Assembly (NCBI RefSeq): GCF_900177805.1
Contig: NZ_FXAX01000001.1
Location: forward strand, 1,364,001 to 1,428,000
From: Fibrobacter sp. UWB13
GTDB taxonomy: Bacteria; Fibrobacterota; Fibrobacteria; Fibrobacterales; Fibrobacteraceae
Direction of reading: 5' to 3'
DNA length: 64,000 nucleotides
A model generated the notes under the pieces. That model had not been told where the DNA came from. It did no database searches and was given only the letters and a program-made list of their open reading frames with translations. Position numbers and translations under genes: made by a program. Positions 43,067 through 50,904 of this stretch are shown here, piece after piece (positions within the stretch are counted from its first letter, which is position 1; the number at the start of each line of letters is the position of its first letter).

Positions 43067-43987
43067 TTACGTGTTCCAAAGCCAAGTGCTGAGGTAGCGT
43101 TCACCAGTATCCGGAAGCACTGCGACAATGCGCTTGCCCTTGAATTCTGGGCGCTTCGCGACCGTAAGCGCACATTCGAGAGCTGCACCCGACGAAATCC
43201 CAACGAAAATTCCTTCTTCGGCAGCGGCAGCGCGTGCGGCGTTCCCAGCCTTTTCGGTACTCGTGAGGTAGACTTCGTCAATGACCTTCGGGTCGTAATT
43301 CTTTGGAACAAAGTTTGCGCCAATACCCTGAATCTTGTGCGGACCAGCAACACCCTTAGAAATCATCGGAGAATCGTCCGGTTCAATCGCAATTACATAA
43401 ATGTTCGGGTTCTTTTCCTTGAGGAACTTCGCCGTGCCAGAAACGGTTCCGCCCGTGCCTGCGGTCGCGATAAACACATCCACCTTGCCTTCCGTATCGC
43501 GCCAGATTTCCGGACCGGTCGTGCGGTAATGCGCTTCGGGATTCGCCGGATTGTCGAACTGCTGCGGGATGAAACTTCCCGGGTTGGCAGCGGCAATTTC
43601 ATTTGCCTTCGCAATGCAACCCGCCATGCCCTTAGCACCTTCGGTCAGCACGACTTCGGCACCGAGCGACTTGAGGAGCATACGGCGTTCCATGCTCATG
43701 GAATCCGGCATCGTGAGCACCACCTTGTAGCCCTTGACTGCACCCACATAAGCAAGACCAACGCCTGTGTTACCGCTCGTCGGTTCGATGATAAGCGCAC
43801 CCGGCTTGAGCTTGCCTTCTTGTTCGGCACGATTAATCATGTTCAGCGCCACGCGGTCTTTTGCGCTACCGAGCGGATTAAACATTTCGAGTTTCACATA
43901 GACTTCGGCATCGCCCTTGTTGAGCTTATTGATGCGCACCAGCGGCGTATTGCCAATCGTTTCGAGAATGTTGTTATAAATTGCCAT
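43067..43987 (-). CDS. cysK: Cysteine synthase (O-acetylserine sulfhydrylase)
   Basis: CysK makes cysteine from O-acetylserine and sulfide with PLP. The 306-residue protein has the PLP lysine in NPLGSAKDRVALNMI, the substrate loop PTSGNTGVGLAYVGAVKGYK, the phosphate loop TAGTGGTVSGTAKFLKEKNP, and FVGISSGAALECAL. The N-terminus MAIYNNILETIGNTPLVRIN is canonical, so the start at 43987 is firm. That start codon is directly preceded by seven T and a 23-nt perfect hairpin whose 3' arm contains the only GGAG, an arrangement that should affect expression. Confidence 0.97.
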   Translation of the reverse strand: MAIYNNILETIGNTPLVRINKLNKGDAEVYVKLEMFNPLGSAKDRVALNMINRAEQEGKLKPGALIIEPTSGNTGVGLAYVGAVKGYKVVLTMPDSMSMERRMLLKSLGAEVVLTEGAKGMAGCIAKANEIAAANPGSFIPQQFDNPANPEAHYRTTGPEIWRDTEGKVDVFIATAGTGGTVSGTAKFLKEKNPNIYVIAIEPDDSPMISKGVAGPHKIQGIGANFVPKNYDPKVIDEVYLTSTEKAGNAARAAAAEEGIFVGISSGAALECALTVAKRPEFKGKRIVAVLPDTGERYLSTWLWNT

Positions 43988-44017
43988 AAAAAAAGTTCTC
44001 CGTACTGTACGGAGAAC
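43988..44017 (-). promoter_or_regulatory. Terminator-like hairpin overlapping the cysK ribosome-binding site
   Basis: On the minus strand 11-nt perfect arms (GTTCTCCGTAC and GTACGGAGAAC) face each other across one base, followed by TTTTTTT and then the cysK ATG. It is shaped as an intrinsic terminator for the gene ending at 44052, but the 3' arm includes GGAG 10 bases before the cysK ATG. It could therefore be a terminator, a translational attenuator or both. Confidence 0.75.
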
Positions 44018-44051
44018 AATCTAGAATTATTTATAGAAAAATTGCAAGTTA

Positions 44052-45461
44052 TCAGTCTACAACGGGCTGCACAAAAGTTGCATACGCATTTCTGAACAAG
44101 TTTTTCTGTTGACTCAAAATTCCGTCAAACGTTATGCCCGAAAAATTCTTGACAGCACACGCTACAGCAACATCAGCCATAAATGCCGGACCATATTCAT
44201 AGAAAGAACCACTGGTAGCTTCACATTCCATTCTAAAAGTGTCTATAAGCAGACTTGCATAAGAACCAAGCGTAGCTCGCACCAAATAAAGTATAGAGGA
44301 TTCAGAAACTTGAAGAGTCGTTACAGAAATAGAGCCCTGACCACCATAATATACATCTAGCGGAAAAAGACTCATAGAGCTTTTTACACCGTTTTCTTCG
44401 CGATATACATTTATCTCACTGCGTTCCGTACCCTCACCACGGACATAGTATTCTTCCTGTTCGGTTGTAAAAGGATATTCCGCAACATAACTTAAAAAGA
44501 TCGTCATGCCATCAATAGCATCAGTCTTAGTCTTTTGAGGATAAGCTCTTGCAAGGCTATCCAAAATTGAACGTTCCGCATCAGACACATTCAAAGCATC
44601 AACATTTGGCTTGATGACAAAAGAACGATTAGAATTCGTATCTACACCAATGGCGGAATAAGACGGTAATTCCTGACGCGGATCCACGGGCTTCACCTCC
44701 AATTCATTGCACTTTTTCCCTGTTTCTTCCAAGCATTTAATATTGGGATCAACGAAACTACTCGTCGGCTTATCCCCCGTACTAGAGCTAGACATATCGC
44801 GGGATGTCGAAGATGGAGTTGTAAAGTGACCTGTCGTTGAGCTAGCGCCTTTGGAAATAGCGTTGCACACTTCACCCGAGAACTTCGAGAAATCCTTAAA
44901 TAGTTCGTTGAAATCAATGGTGGTTTTCGCAGGCTTTGTTGTGCAAGTTCCAGGAACAGTCTCTGTACACACAGTCATAGCAACAGCTCTATCATCAACG
45001 CAATAGGCAATCACATTACCATGTTCATCACAGGATTCTTTGTTATTACTACCATTGAAAACAAGCGCCCTGGATTGGCACGATGCGACAAATTCTGCAA
45101 GCACGCTATCACAAGAACTTCCAAAGTTTTTTACCTCTATGGAATTTTCAACAAGTCCATCATTCACCTTGAGTTTTGCCTCAAAAGATTTTCCATCAGC
45201 CGTGCAACCCGCTTCAGCGCCGTTTTCTTCGCCATAGACAGAAATATCGGCATTGTCAACATTCAATACCTCTGTTGCCTTGGTCGAGAAAGCAATCCGA
45301 ACAGGCACATTCATCGAAGCGCTACTGTTATTCGCAACTGACGAACTACTATTTTCTGCAACGGCATTATCCTCAATCGCAGCACCGCTGACATTGCTAT
45401 CGGTACAGCCCATTAAAGCGAGAACACTCGCCACTATGGTGAATTTAATTACGTTATTCAT
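44052..45461 (-). CDS. Lipoprotein with Ser-rich linkers, partner of a TIGR02147 regulator
   Basis: A protein of 469 residues with lipoprotein signal FTIVASVLALMGC (Cys near residue 19). A Ser/Asn linker (ENSSSSVANNSSASM), a beta-rich domain of about 130 residues, a second linker (SSSTGDKPTSS) and a C-terminal domain of about 220 residues (from SYSAIGVDTNSNRSFVIKPN to VTLQVSESSILYLVRATLGS and beyond) follow. I do not recognise the domains. It starts 8 bases inside the end of the upstream TIGR02147 gene with GGAGGAG inside that gene, so both are coexpressed. It is probably on the cell surface. Confidence 0.8.
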   Translation of the reverse strand: MNNVIKFTIVASVLALMGCTDSNVSGAAIEDNAVAENSSSSVANNSSASMNVPVRIAFSTKATEVLNVDNADISVYGEENGAEAGCTADGKSFEAKLKVNDGLVENSIEVKNFGSSCDSVLAEFVASCQSRALVFNGSNNKESCDEHGNVIAYCVDDRAVAMTVCTETVPGTCTTKPAKTTIDFNELFKDFSKFSGEVCNAISKGASSTTGHFTTPSSTSRDMSSSSTGDKPTSSFVDPNIKCLEETGKKCNELEVKPVDPRQELPSYSAIGVDTNSNRSFVIKPNVDALNVSDAERSILDSLARAYPQKTKTDAIDGMTIFLSYVAEYPFTTEQEEYYVRGEGTERSEINVYREENGVKSSMSLFPLDVYYGGQGSISVTTLQVSESSILYLVRATLGSYASLLIDTFRMECEATSGSFYEYGPAFMADVAVACAVKNFSGITFDGILSQQKNLFRNAYATFVQPVVD

Positions 45462-46287
45462 GAGACTCCTCCTCGACCTTTTTTGTTAAAGGAAACAACT
45501 GAAGATTCAGTCGATAAACTTGGTTGATGTTTTCATATTCGGCAGCGATATTTGCCACCTTGCGAACAAATGCGTCCAGTTCCTGCGAAATGCGGGCGTA
45601 GGCTTCTTCGCAAAGCCCAAGCGTTGCCCCCGTGAAATGACGTTCTTCAATCGGGAACTTGTCGATAGCCGTTCTCGCAAGCGATGCCATTTCTTTGTGC
45701 ATGCCGCGAACCGCAATGGGAAGCGATTCTTTTGTGCCGATGACAGTCTTTTCCGTCTGCACATAAGTATGTTCCGCCTCGCGCTTGAGAAACCCCGTCT
45801 GCACCAGGAACGCAAGCGAGTCACGCACCTGTTCTGCCGAAATCACTTGATGGCAAGCTTTCGCCATTTCGAGCGGGCGCTTTCCAGGCATCATCGGAGC
45901 GAGTTCGCGAATCGTCGGATTTTTCCACGATTCATAAAATTCAAATGATTCCGCATCGACAACGCGCACTTGATGCTCGCGAGCAATCTTCTGCATTTCA
46001 AGAAGCGCCTCTTTTTTCACGGAGTCCTTCGTTGCATTGCCGAACTTGACCATTTGCGTGAAGTAAGCAAACTCGTGCCCCGCAAGCCCCATCGCATGTG
46101 CGACCTGTTCCATCTTGACGAAACTCAAGCTGCTCTTGCCTTCGCAAACAAGCTTTAGGTAAACCGGCGACTTGAACCCCGCCAGCTTGGAAAACTCACG
46201 CCACGAAAATGCGCTCGTCCTTTTACGCTCTTCGTAAAAGTCCTGCATGTACAGGCGGTAATCCTTATATTCTGTTATCGGTTTCAT
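45454..46287 (-). CDS. TIGR02147-family putative regulator
   Basis: A protein of 277 residues of the TIGR02147 (DUF4423) family, a large paralogous group described from Fibrobacter succinogenes. It starts KPITEYKDYRLYMQDFYEER, then FSWREFSKLAGFKSPVYLKL (a helix-turn-helix-like segment), and has the conserved NPTIRELAPM and DSLAFLVQTGFLKRE. The winged-helix-like content suggests DNA binding. Family members usually sit next to lipoprotein or secreted-protein genes, as here. The start codon is preceded after one base by a five-unit heptamer tract, and no Shine-Dalgarno is present. Confidence 0.85.
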   Translation of the reverse strand: MKPITEYKDYRLYMQDFYEERKRTSAFSWREFSKLAGFKSPVYLKLVCEGKSSLSFVKMEQVAHAMGLAGHEFAYFTQMVKFGNATKDSVKKEALLEMQKIAREHQVRVVDAESFEFYESWKNPTIRELAPMMPGKRPLEMAKACHQVISAEQVRDSLAFLVQTGFLKREAEHTYVQTEKTVIGTKESLPIAVRGMHKEMASLARTAIDKFPIEERHFTGATLGLCEEAYARISQELDAFVRKVANIAAEYENINQVYRLNLQLFPLTKKVEEESHE

Positions 46288-46288
46288 A

Positions 46289-46323
46289 AGTAGTCATTAG
46301 TTATTGGTCAATGGTCATTGGTT
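46289..46323 (-). repeat. Heptamer tract, five units, at the TIGR02147 gene start
   Basis: On the minus strand it reads aaccaat, gaccatt, gaccaat, aactaat, gactact (35 nt), one base before the start codon at 46287. It therefore occupies the whole ribosome-binding region. Confidence 0.7.
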
Positions 46324-46457
46324 AGAACAACCGTTCTTACATGTATAAATTTAAATTTTTAGCGAACTGCACGCAACATTCAAAATGATACAAAATCAAA
46401 TAAAATTGCAAATTTTTAATGATTTTTATAAATATTTTTCAATTTTAAAATCTAAAA

Positions 46458-46472
46458 GATACACAATGTATC
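46458..46472. promoter_or_regulatory. 15-bp palindrome between the TIGR02147 gene and rubrerythrin
   Basis: GATACA-CAA-TGTATC is a perfect inverted repeat; a further half site (AATGATACA) lies at 46384-46392. The gene-free stretch 46288-46651 is AT-rich and holds this palindrome, a heptamer tract and a REP-like segment. It could be an operator for either divergent gene. Confidence 0.4.
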
Positions 46473-46490
46473 ATTAATAAAAAAAGTCAC

Positions 46491-46531
46491 TGGATCCTTC
46501 GACTCCGTTACACTCCGCTCAGGATGACAAG
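46491..46531 (+). repeat. REP-like segment E1 (GGATCCTTCGAC...CAGGATGAC)
   Basis: An imperfect palindrome whose ends GGATCCTTCGAC and GCTCAGGATGAC recur at 52455-52495 and, shortened, at 59271-59306. Confidence 0.55.
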
Positions 46532-46651
46532 AATGAGCAGATCCAATAACCCAATTACTCCAACTTATTACAAAAATGTGTCACAAAAGTTTCCTCACAG
46601 CAACAAAATGAGTGTATATTAAAGTAAACCTATCAATTTAAGGGAGTTTTT

Positions 46652-47191
46652 ATGGCAAATAAATACGCTGGTACCCAGACCGAAAAGAACCTTGAAGCAG
46701 CATTCGCAGGCGAATCCCAGGCTCGCAACAAGTACACTTACTTTGCAAGCCGCGCCAAAAAAGACGGTTTTGAACAGATCGCTGCATTGTTCCAGAAAAC
46801 CGCTGACAACGAAAAGGAACACGCCAAGCTTTGGTTCAAGGAACTCGAAGGCATCGGCGACACCGCCCAGAACCTGAAGGCAGCCGCCGAAGGCGAAAAC
46901 TACGAATGGACCGACATGTACGAAGGTTTCGCGAAGACCGCTGAAGAAGAAGGATTTACCGCGCTCGCCAAGAAGTTCCGCATGGTCGCCGCCATCGAAA
47001 AGATGCACGAAGAACGCTACCGCGCCCTCCTCAAGAACGTGGAAACCGCCAAGGTCTTCGAAAAGAGCGAAGTCAAGGTTTGGGAATGCCGCAACTGCGG
47101 ACATATCGTGGTCGGTACAAAGGCCCCGGAAGTCTGCCCCGTTTGCGCTCACCCGCAAGCCTACTTCGAAGTCCACGAAGAAAATTACTAA
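46652..47191 (+). CDS. rbr: Rubrerythrin
   Basis: Rubrerythrin is a non-heme di-iron peroxidase protecting anaerobes from hydrogen peroxide. The 179-residue protein has the ferritin-like four-helix part with the iron ligands in [21 protein letters not shown] and EKMHEERY (plus Glu residues in EEEGF), and a C-terminal rubredoxin domain [20 protein letters not shown] with CxxC and a second CxxC pair. It is monocistronic, with AAGGGAG before the ATG and a terminator behind it. It fits an obligate anaerobe. Confidence 0.97.
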   Translation: MANKYAGTQTEKNLEAAFAGESQARNKYTYFASRAKKDGFEQIAALFQKTADNEKEHAKLWFKELEGIGDTAQNLKAAAEGENYEWTDMYEGFAKTAEEEGFTALAKKFRMVAAIEKMHEERYRALLKNVETAKVFEKSEVKVWECRNCGHIVVGTKAPEVCPVCAHPQAYFEVHEENY

Positions 47192-47236
47192 GAGCCGAAT
47201 GCATCAACAAGATGCGCGAACTCAAAAAAGCAAAAT

Positions 47237-47265
47237 TGGCACCGGAGAAATCCGGTGCTTTTTTA
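47237..47265 (+). terminator. Terminator after rubrerythrin
   Basis: GCACCGGA and TCCGGTGC pair around GAAA, followed by six T; a strong intrinsic terminator. Confidence 0.9.
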
Positions 47266-47291
47266 GTATCGCCCCAAACAAGTCAAGGCGG

Positions 47292-47753
47292 CTAAAACCA
47301 AAATTCCCCACTTTCAGAGTATTCCTTAATCTTATCCACGTTATCAATGACCTTCTGTTCCACAACCATCCCCGCCTCAATCTTGATATGAAGCTCCTTT
47401 TCATAGATGGATGAGAAACCCATGTGAATATAGTGAACCATTTCCCCTTGCGGAACAACAATGGTCCCAGTAACCCATGTAGCATGAACAGGCTCATCTT
47501 TTAGCAGCTTGTATTTTCCTTCAAGCTTAATCAAGTAGAACTTACCATCCTTGATTTCCCATGTACCAACATACTTTCGCCAGCAAGCGGAAGTGAAGAG
47601 ATACATTCCAAATTCTTGCCCCTTCGCGGCCTCGTAAGCCTCTTCCTCAGACAATTCAGCGACAAGAGCTGGATCATTTGGAATCGGCGGGCAAGCATGC
47701 ATGCATTCCCTTTTGGCATTGAGAATGAGCTGTTCTGGAATTTGCGCTGTCAT
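47292..47753 (-). CDS. Conserved protein of unknown function
   Basis: A protein of 153 residues without signal peptide or membrane helix. The middle, CWRKYVGTWEIKDGKFYLIK followed by HATWVTGTIVVPQGEMVHYI and GFSSIYEKELHIKIEAGMVV, is a beta-rich pattern found in small hypothetical proteins of many gut and rumen bacteria (CWRxYxxxWEIxxxxLYL; WxxGxxxxPxG). No biochemical role is known to me. GAGG stands 8 bases before the ATG. It is on its own between two oppositely placed terminators and gaps. Confidence 0.75.
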   Translation of the reverse strand: MTAQIPEQLILNAKRECMHACPPIPNDPALVAELSEEEAYEAAKGQEFGMYLFTSACWRKYVGTWEIKDGKFYLIKLEGKYKLLKDEPVHATWVTGTIVVPQGEMVHYIHMGFSSIYEKELHIKIEAGMVVEQKVIDNVDKIKEYSESGEFWF

Positions 47754-47855
47754 ATTTATACCTCGGACTTAGTTTTTTCATCCATATTGCAAATATACAA
47801 TCACAGAACGTCATATTATGACAGTTCAAAAATTTTAATTTTTTCAGTCTATTTT

Positions 47856-48908
47856 TTACCGTTCTATTTGCAACTGGATAATTTTACCGTTCCGGAGTCT
47901 TTGCATATTTACATCAGAGCTTGAGTGTTGGCGACCTACTAGCGAGCCGTTAACGCGATAAATTTCAATAGGCTTTGAGACTGAACGGCGATTTTCTCTC
48001 CTCAAATTTTTACCCAAGCCAACTTCGCCCCCGTTATCGAGAGTCACCGCAATAGAATCGGTCGAAACCGTAAAATTGTCAAATCGGATAAAATTATCGT
48101 GTGTCGGAGCCCATTCAGCACTACTCCCGCCATGGAACGTGGAAAGATAGAACTTGTCCACATGCAAAGTATCGTAATCGCGGAGCCTGAGCGTATCGAC
48201 ATCAAGCACGAGCTCGCCATCAAGCCACGCCTGCACACGACCGTTCTTGTTGCCCGCGCCAGGAGTCTTGACCGTATTCATCGAGACTTTATTGACTATG
48301 CGATGCCATTTGCCAATCGTGAATTGCGCTTGCGGATTTTTACCGCCGAGATCCCACTTGAAATCATCGCCGTATTCAGAATGTTGCCCCATGAAGTAAA
48401 TCAGCTGAACAGCGTTCCCGCCCTTGCGCCACATAATTCGCGCACTCCAGCCATCCCCCGTTTCGGGCATCGCGTTCCCCGTGTAGCACTTGCCGCCACA
48501 TAGCCCCGGAAGCTTGCCTCCCAACTGGAATTCAAAACCTTCCTCGAAGAAAATATCGTACGCACTCCACATCGTATCGGCAGTTTTTACAAGCGGCTGT
48601 ATGATTTGCGCCGCACATGCGGGAGTATCATTGTCATTCGGACCAACGCAACCCTTGGGGTACTTAAGCTGCAGCACATTGCCGTGCGCCACGCCGTCAT
48701 AGACAATCTTGGAATTTTCGCCGTTGTTCTTGTCCATCGCATACCACCAGCTTTTATCCGTGGTGTTGCGCTTGAAATCTTCCTTAGCCTCCGCATTGCC
48801 ATAAACACCAACTTCGCGATTTTCGAAGTTGACAAACGAGACCGTATCGGACACGGCTTGAGCAAAAGCGGCAGAAGCGCAAAATAAGAAGAACGCGTAC
48901 TTATTCAT
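47856..48908 (-). CDS. Secreted PL14-like polysaccharide lyase
   Basis: A protein of 350 residues with a signal peptide (AFFLFCASAAFAQAVS). The catalytic-type region has VLQLKYPKGCVGP, WSAYDIFFEEGFEFQLGGKL followed by PGLCGG, WSARIMWRKGGNAVQLIYFM, and GKWHRIVNKVSMN, then WLDGELVLDVDTLRLRDYDT and DNFIRFDNF. This matches the beta-jelly-roll of polysaccharide lyase family 14 and related glucuronan/alginate lyases. The last 50 residues (VGLGKNLRRENRRSV on) resemble a short sorting-type tail. The substrate is probably a uronic-acid polymer. A small membrane protein gene lies directly upstream. Confidence 0.82.
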   Translation of the reverse strand: MNKYAFFLFCASAAFAQAVSDTVSFVNFENREVGVYGNAEAKEDFKRNTTDKSWWYAMDKNNGENSKIVYDGVAHGNVLQLKYPKGCVGPNDNDTPACAAQIIQPLVKTADTMWSAYDIFFEEGFEFQLGGKLPGLCGGKCYTGNAMPETGDGWSARIMWRKGGNAVQLIYFMGQHSEYGDDFKWDLGGKNPQAQFTIGKWHRIVNKVSMNTVKTPGAGNKNGRVQAWLDGELVLDVDTLRLRDYDTLHVDKFYLSTFHGGSSAEWAPTHDNFIRFDNFTVSTDSIAVTLDNGGEVGLGKNLRRENRRSVSKPIEIYRVNGSLVGRQHSSSDVNMQRLRNGKIIQLQIER

Positions 48909-48924
48909 ATTCCTAAGAATGAAT

Positions 48925-49113
48925 TTAGGATTTTTTCGTCATTTTGCCACCGGCGATAAGCACTAAAAAGGCGGCACCGCCTACACCCACAATTTTCTTG
49001 ATATCGCTCCAAAATTCGCGACGTTTTTCGCTACAAGATTCGCAAAATTTTTCAGAATCCGCAGCTTTATCGCAGCCGCATTTTTTGCATTTGTTCCACA
49101 ATTTCTGAAGCAT
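48925..49113 (-). CDS. Small zinc-ribbon membrane protein
   Basis: A protein of 62 residues: CKKCGCD and CESC form a putative zinc ribbon (two CxxC pairs), followed by a basic linker and one membrane helix (VGVGGAAFLVLIAGG) near the C-terminus. AAGGA lies 8 bases before the ATG at 49113. It ends 16 bases before the PL14-like gene, so they could be cotranscribed. The gene is small and unrecognised, but the motif layout supports it as real. Confidence 0.65.
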   Translation of the reverse strand: MLQKLWNKCKKCGCDKAADSEKFCESCSEKRREFWSDIKKIVGVGGAAFLVLIAGGKMTKKS

Positions 49114-49340
49114 AGCCAAATTCCTTAATCGTTGGAGGTTAACGTGAAGTCTTTTTAAAATACCATTTTTTGTTAGGAATGGGAGTAGTGGGGATCACAA
49201 TTTTTGGGGAAAGGATTGCCACCTATAGTTGACAAAATGAACGATTTTGCAAACGGTTGATTGCAAAATTTGCAAAGTTTCACTTTTTCGAAATTCGCCA
49301 TTGTAGATTAGAGCCTCTAAACTTATCAGGAGGTTAATCT

Positions 49341-50231
49341 ATGACTCAAAAATTCTCTCATGACTCTTATGTACGCTCAGTGCTAAAAGATCCCGCTCGA
49401 ACAGCAGAGCTTCTTCGCCTTGCGTCTCGAAAAAACAGTAATCTCGCACAATTTCTTGCGACAGTAAATCTCGACACACTACAAGAGATTTCTGAAGCAT
49501 TCAGTGACACTGCAACTCATGGCGATGGTGACCTAGCTTTTACCGTGAAACTCGAAAGCGACGAACCCAAGCAAGCCGAACTTCTCGTCGGCATTATTGA
49601 AGAACACAAGAGTTATCCAGAAACGGGAATTATCCAGCAATTAGTCAAATACTGGTTCCAGATTATGTTTCGCAACCAAAAGAATATTCCAACCGTCGCT
49701 ATCGTCTTGTACAATGGTAAAGATCCATTCCGCATAGAAAAAGAGGTAATGTACCCAAATTATCCTGAATACTATCACAAGATTGGATTGCCGTTCTTAT
49801 TAGAAGTCGTCGATGTGAGTGAAATTTTCGAAGATTTTGAAATTTCGATGATTTCGCCTAAAATTGCACTTGCGCTTGTTGCCTTGAAGTACGTTTTCAA
49901 CGGAGAAAAACTAAAGAAATATCTGAAACCGGCTATGGCGGGACTTAAGTCTCTCCCCCGCGAAGAGGCAGAAGACTTTCTTACCCAAACTTTTATATAT
50001 TTAAGACACTGGTTTAAAGGCGAAGCCAAGGAGCAGTTCAAAATGGATTTCAAGAAATGCAGCGAAGTTTATGGATACAAGTCCATTGCCGAAGTCGAAG
50101 AAGAAGAAATGGCGGAAAAGATTGCTCAACGTGATCGTGACTGGATTGAAGCAATGACTGCTCTTGGCGATTCTGATGAAAAAATTGCAGCCGTTTCCAA
50201 CTATATAAAGAAAATTCGTGAAGCACAATAA
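49341..50231 (+). CDS. Rpn-family (transposase_31-like) nuclease
   Basis: A protein of 296 residues. The N-terminal part has [20 protein letters not shown], then [20 protein letters not shown] and [20 protein letters not shown] followed by LVKYW, the PD-(D/E)XK pattern of the Rpn family (recombination-promoting nucleases, formerly YhgA-like putative transposases). The C-terminus is a Glu/Lys-rich helix, also typical. In E. coli Rpn proteins cut DNA and stimulate RecA-independent recombination; no terminal repeats flank this copy. AGGAGG precedes the ATG by 7 bases. It may react with the nearby dispersed repeats only by proximity. Confidence 0.85.
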   Translation: MTQKFSHDSYVRSVLKDPARTAELLRLASRKNSNLAQFLATVNLDTLQEISEAFSDTATHGDGDLAFTVKLESDEPKQAELLVGIIEEHKSYPETGIIQQLVKYWFQIMFRNQKNIPTVAIVLYNGKDPFRIEKEVMYPNYPEYYHKIGLPFLLEVVDVSEIFEDFEISMISPKIALALVALKYVFNGEKLKKYLKPAMAGLKSLPREEAEDFLTQTFIYLRHWFKGEAKEQFKMDFKKCSEVYGYKSIAEVEEEEMAEKIAQRDRDWIEAMTALGDSDEKIAAVSNYIKKIREAQ

Positions 50232-50296
50232 TTAAATCTGAACGAAAACAAGGCGCAATTAGAATGTTTCTAGCTCTGCGCTATACAAGCCATTTT

Positions 50297-50328
50297 AAAA
50301 ATCCACGGTGTTAGAGCCGTGGATTTTT
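50297..50328 (+). terminator. Terminator after the Rpn gene
   Basis: AATCCACGG and CCGTGGATT pair around a 9-nt loop, followed by TTTTG. The following gene-free stretch 50232-50904 also holds TTTGACAAA sites, a 15-bp stem and repeat copy A. Confidence 0.8.
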
Positions 50329-50370
50329 GCAACTTATTTTGCCTATTCCATTCCATAAAATTCAAATCAT

Positions 50371-50475
50371 TTTGTCAAAAAGTCGAATAATTTGACAAAT
50401 CAGAGATGGGATAACGCAATAAAAAAGCGCTAATTTTACGAGAAAAACAGCAATAATTCATTATTATTTGACAAA
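50371..50475. promoter_or_regulatory. Three TTTGACAAA-type sites
   Basis: TTTGTCAAA at 50371-50379, TTTGACAAA at 50391-50399 and TTTGACAAA at 50467-50475. The first two form an inverted pair 20 bases apart. They may be operator sites or part of a degenerate repeat; no promoter is evident. Confidence 0.35.
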
Positions 50476-50590
50476 TAGTTAAAACGGCTGTATTCGGAAA
50501 TAAATGATTCAGCCCCTGTCATTTCCAAACCATTTTTTAAGGAAATACGGAAAATGTTTAGATATTCCAAATTTCGTTGAAAAGTTTTAA

Positions 50591-50626
50591 AAAACGACTA
50601 CAAATTTGAATATTTGTAGTCGTTTT
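50591..50626. terminator. Perfect 15-bp stem between convergent genes
   Basis: AAAACGACTACAAAT and ATTTGTAGTCGTTTT are perfect complements with a 6-nt loop. The A and T runs make it a plausible bidirectional terminator for the Rpn gene and the gene at 50905-52149. Confidence 0.65.
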
Positions 50627-50637
50627 GTACAGACAAA

Positions 50638-50776
50638 TTGCGTTAGGGATAGTGACCACGGTGTGGCGGAGACTTGCACAAGCAAGGCTCCGTTCTAGGA
50701 GGTGAGCGGCGAGCGTAGCGAAGGCGGTTGCCCCTAGAATATAGCCCGACCTTGCCCATGGGCAAGGGAACGCCCA
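50638..50776 (+). repeat. Long dispersed repeat, copy A (139 nt)
   Basis: Begins TTGCGTTAGGGATAGTGACC and ends GGGAACGCCCA. Identical to copy B (52210-52415) except that B has 68 extra bases after GACCACGGTG and a one-base difference near the end. A minus-strand reading frame of about 80 codons lies across it, but it is not a gene. Confidence 0.85.
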
Positions 50777-50904
50777 ACACAAGTCTTGCACAAGGAGATT
50801 CCCCATCAAGTGGGGAATGACAAGGAAGAAGTGCTCAAGAACAATGCAGAACAGGCGCGTTATGCGCTCCGCATGCCCCTCGACGAAAAAAATTTAGGAT
50901 TAAC

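Noticed and set aside
49341-50231. Rpn-family gene as part of an insertion sequence
   Set aside because: No terminal inverted repeats or target duplication are visible at its borders; the family is not a classical transposase.
50558-50809. Minus-strand frame of 83 codons in repeat copy A, and a similar one in copy B (52166-52441)
   Set aside because: Both lie within the dispersed repeat, and the frame changes with the 68-nt module, so it is not conserved coding sequence.
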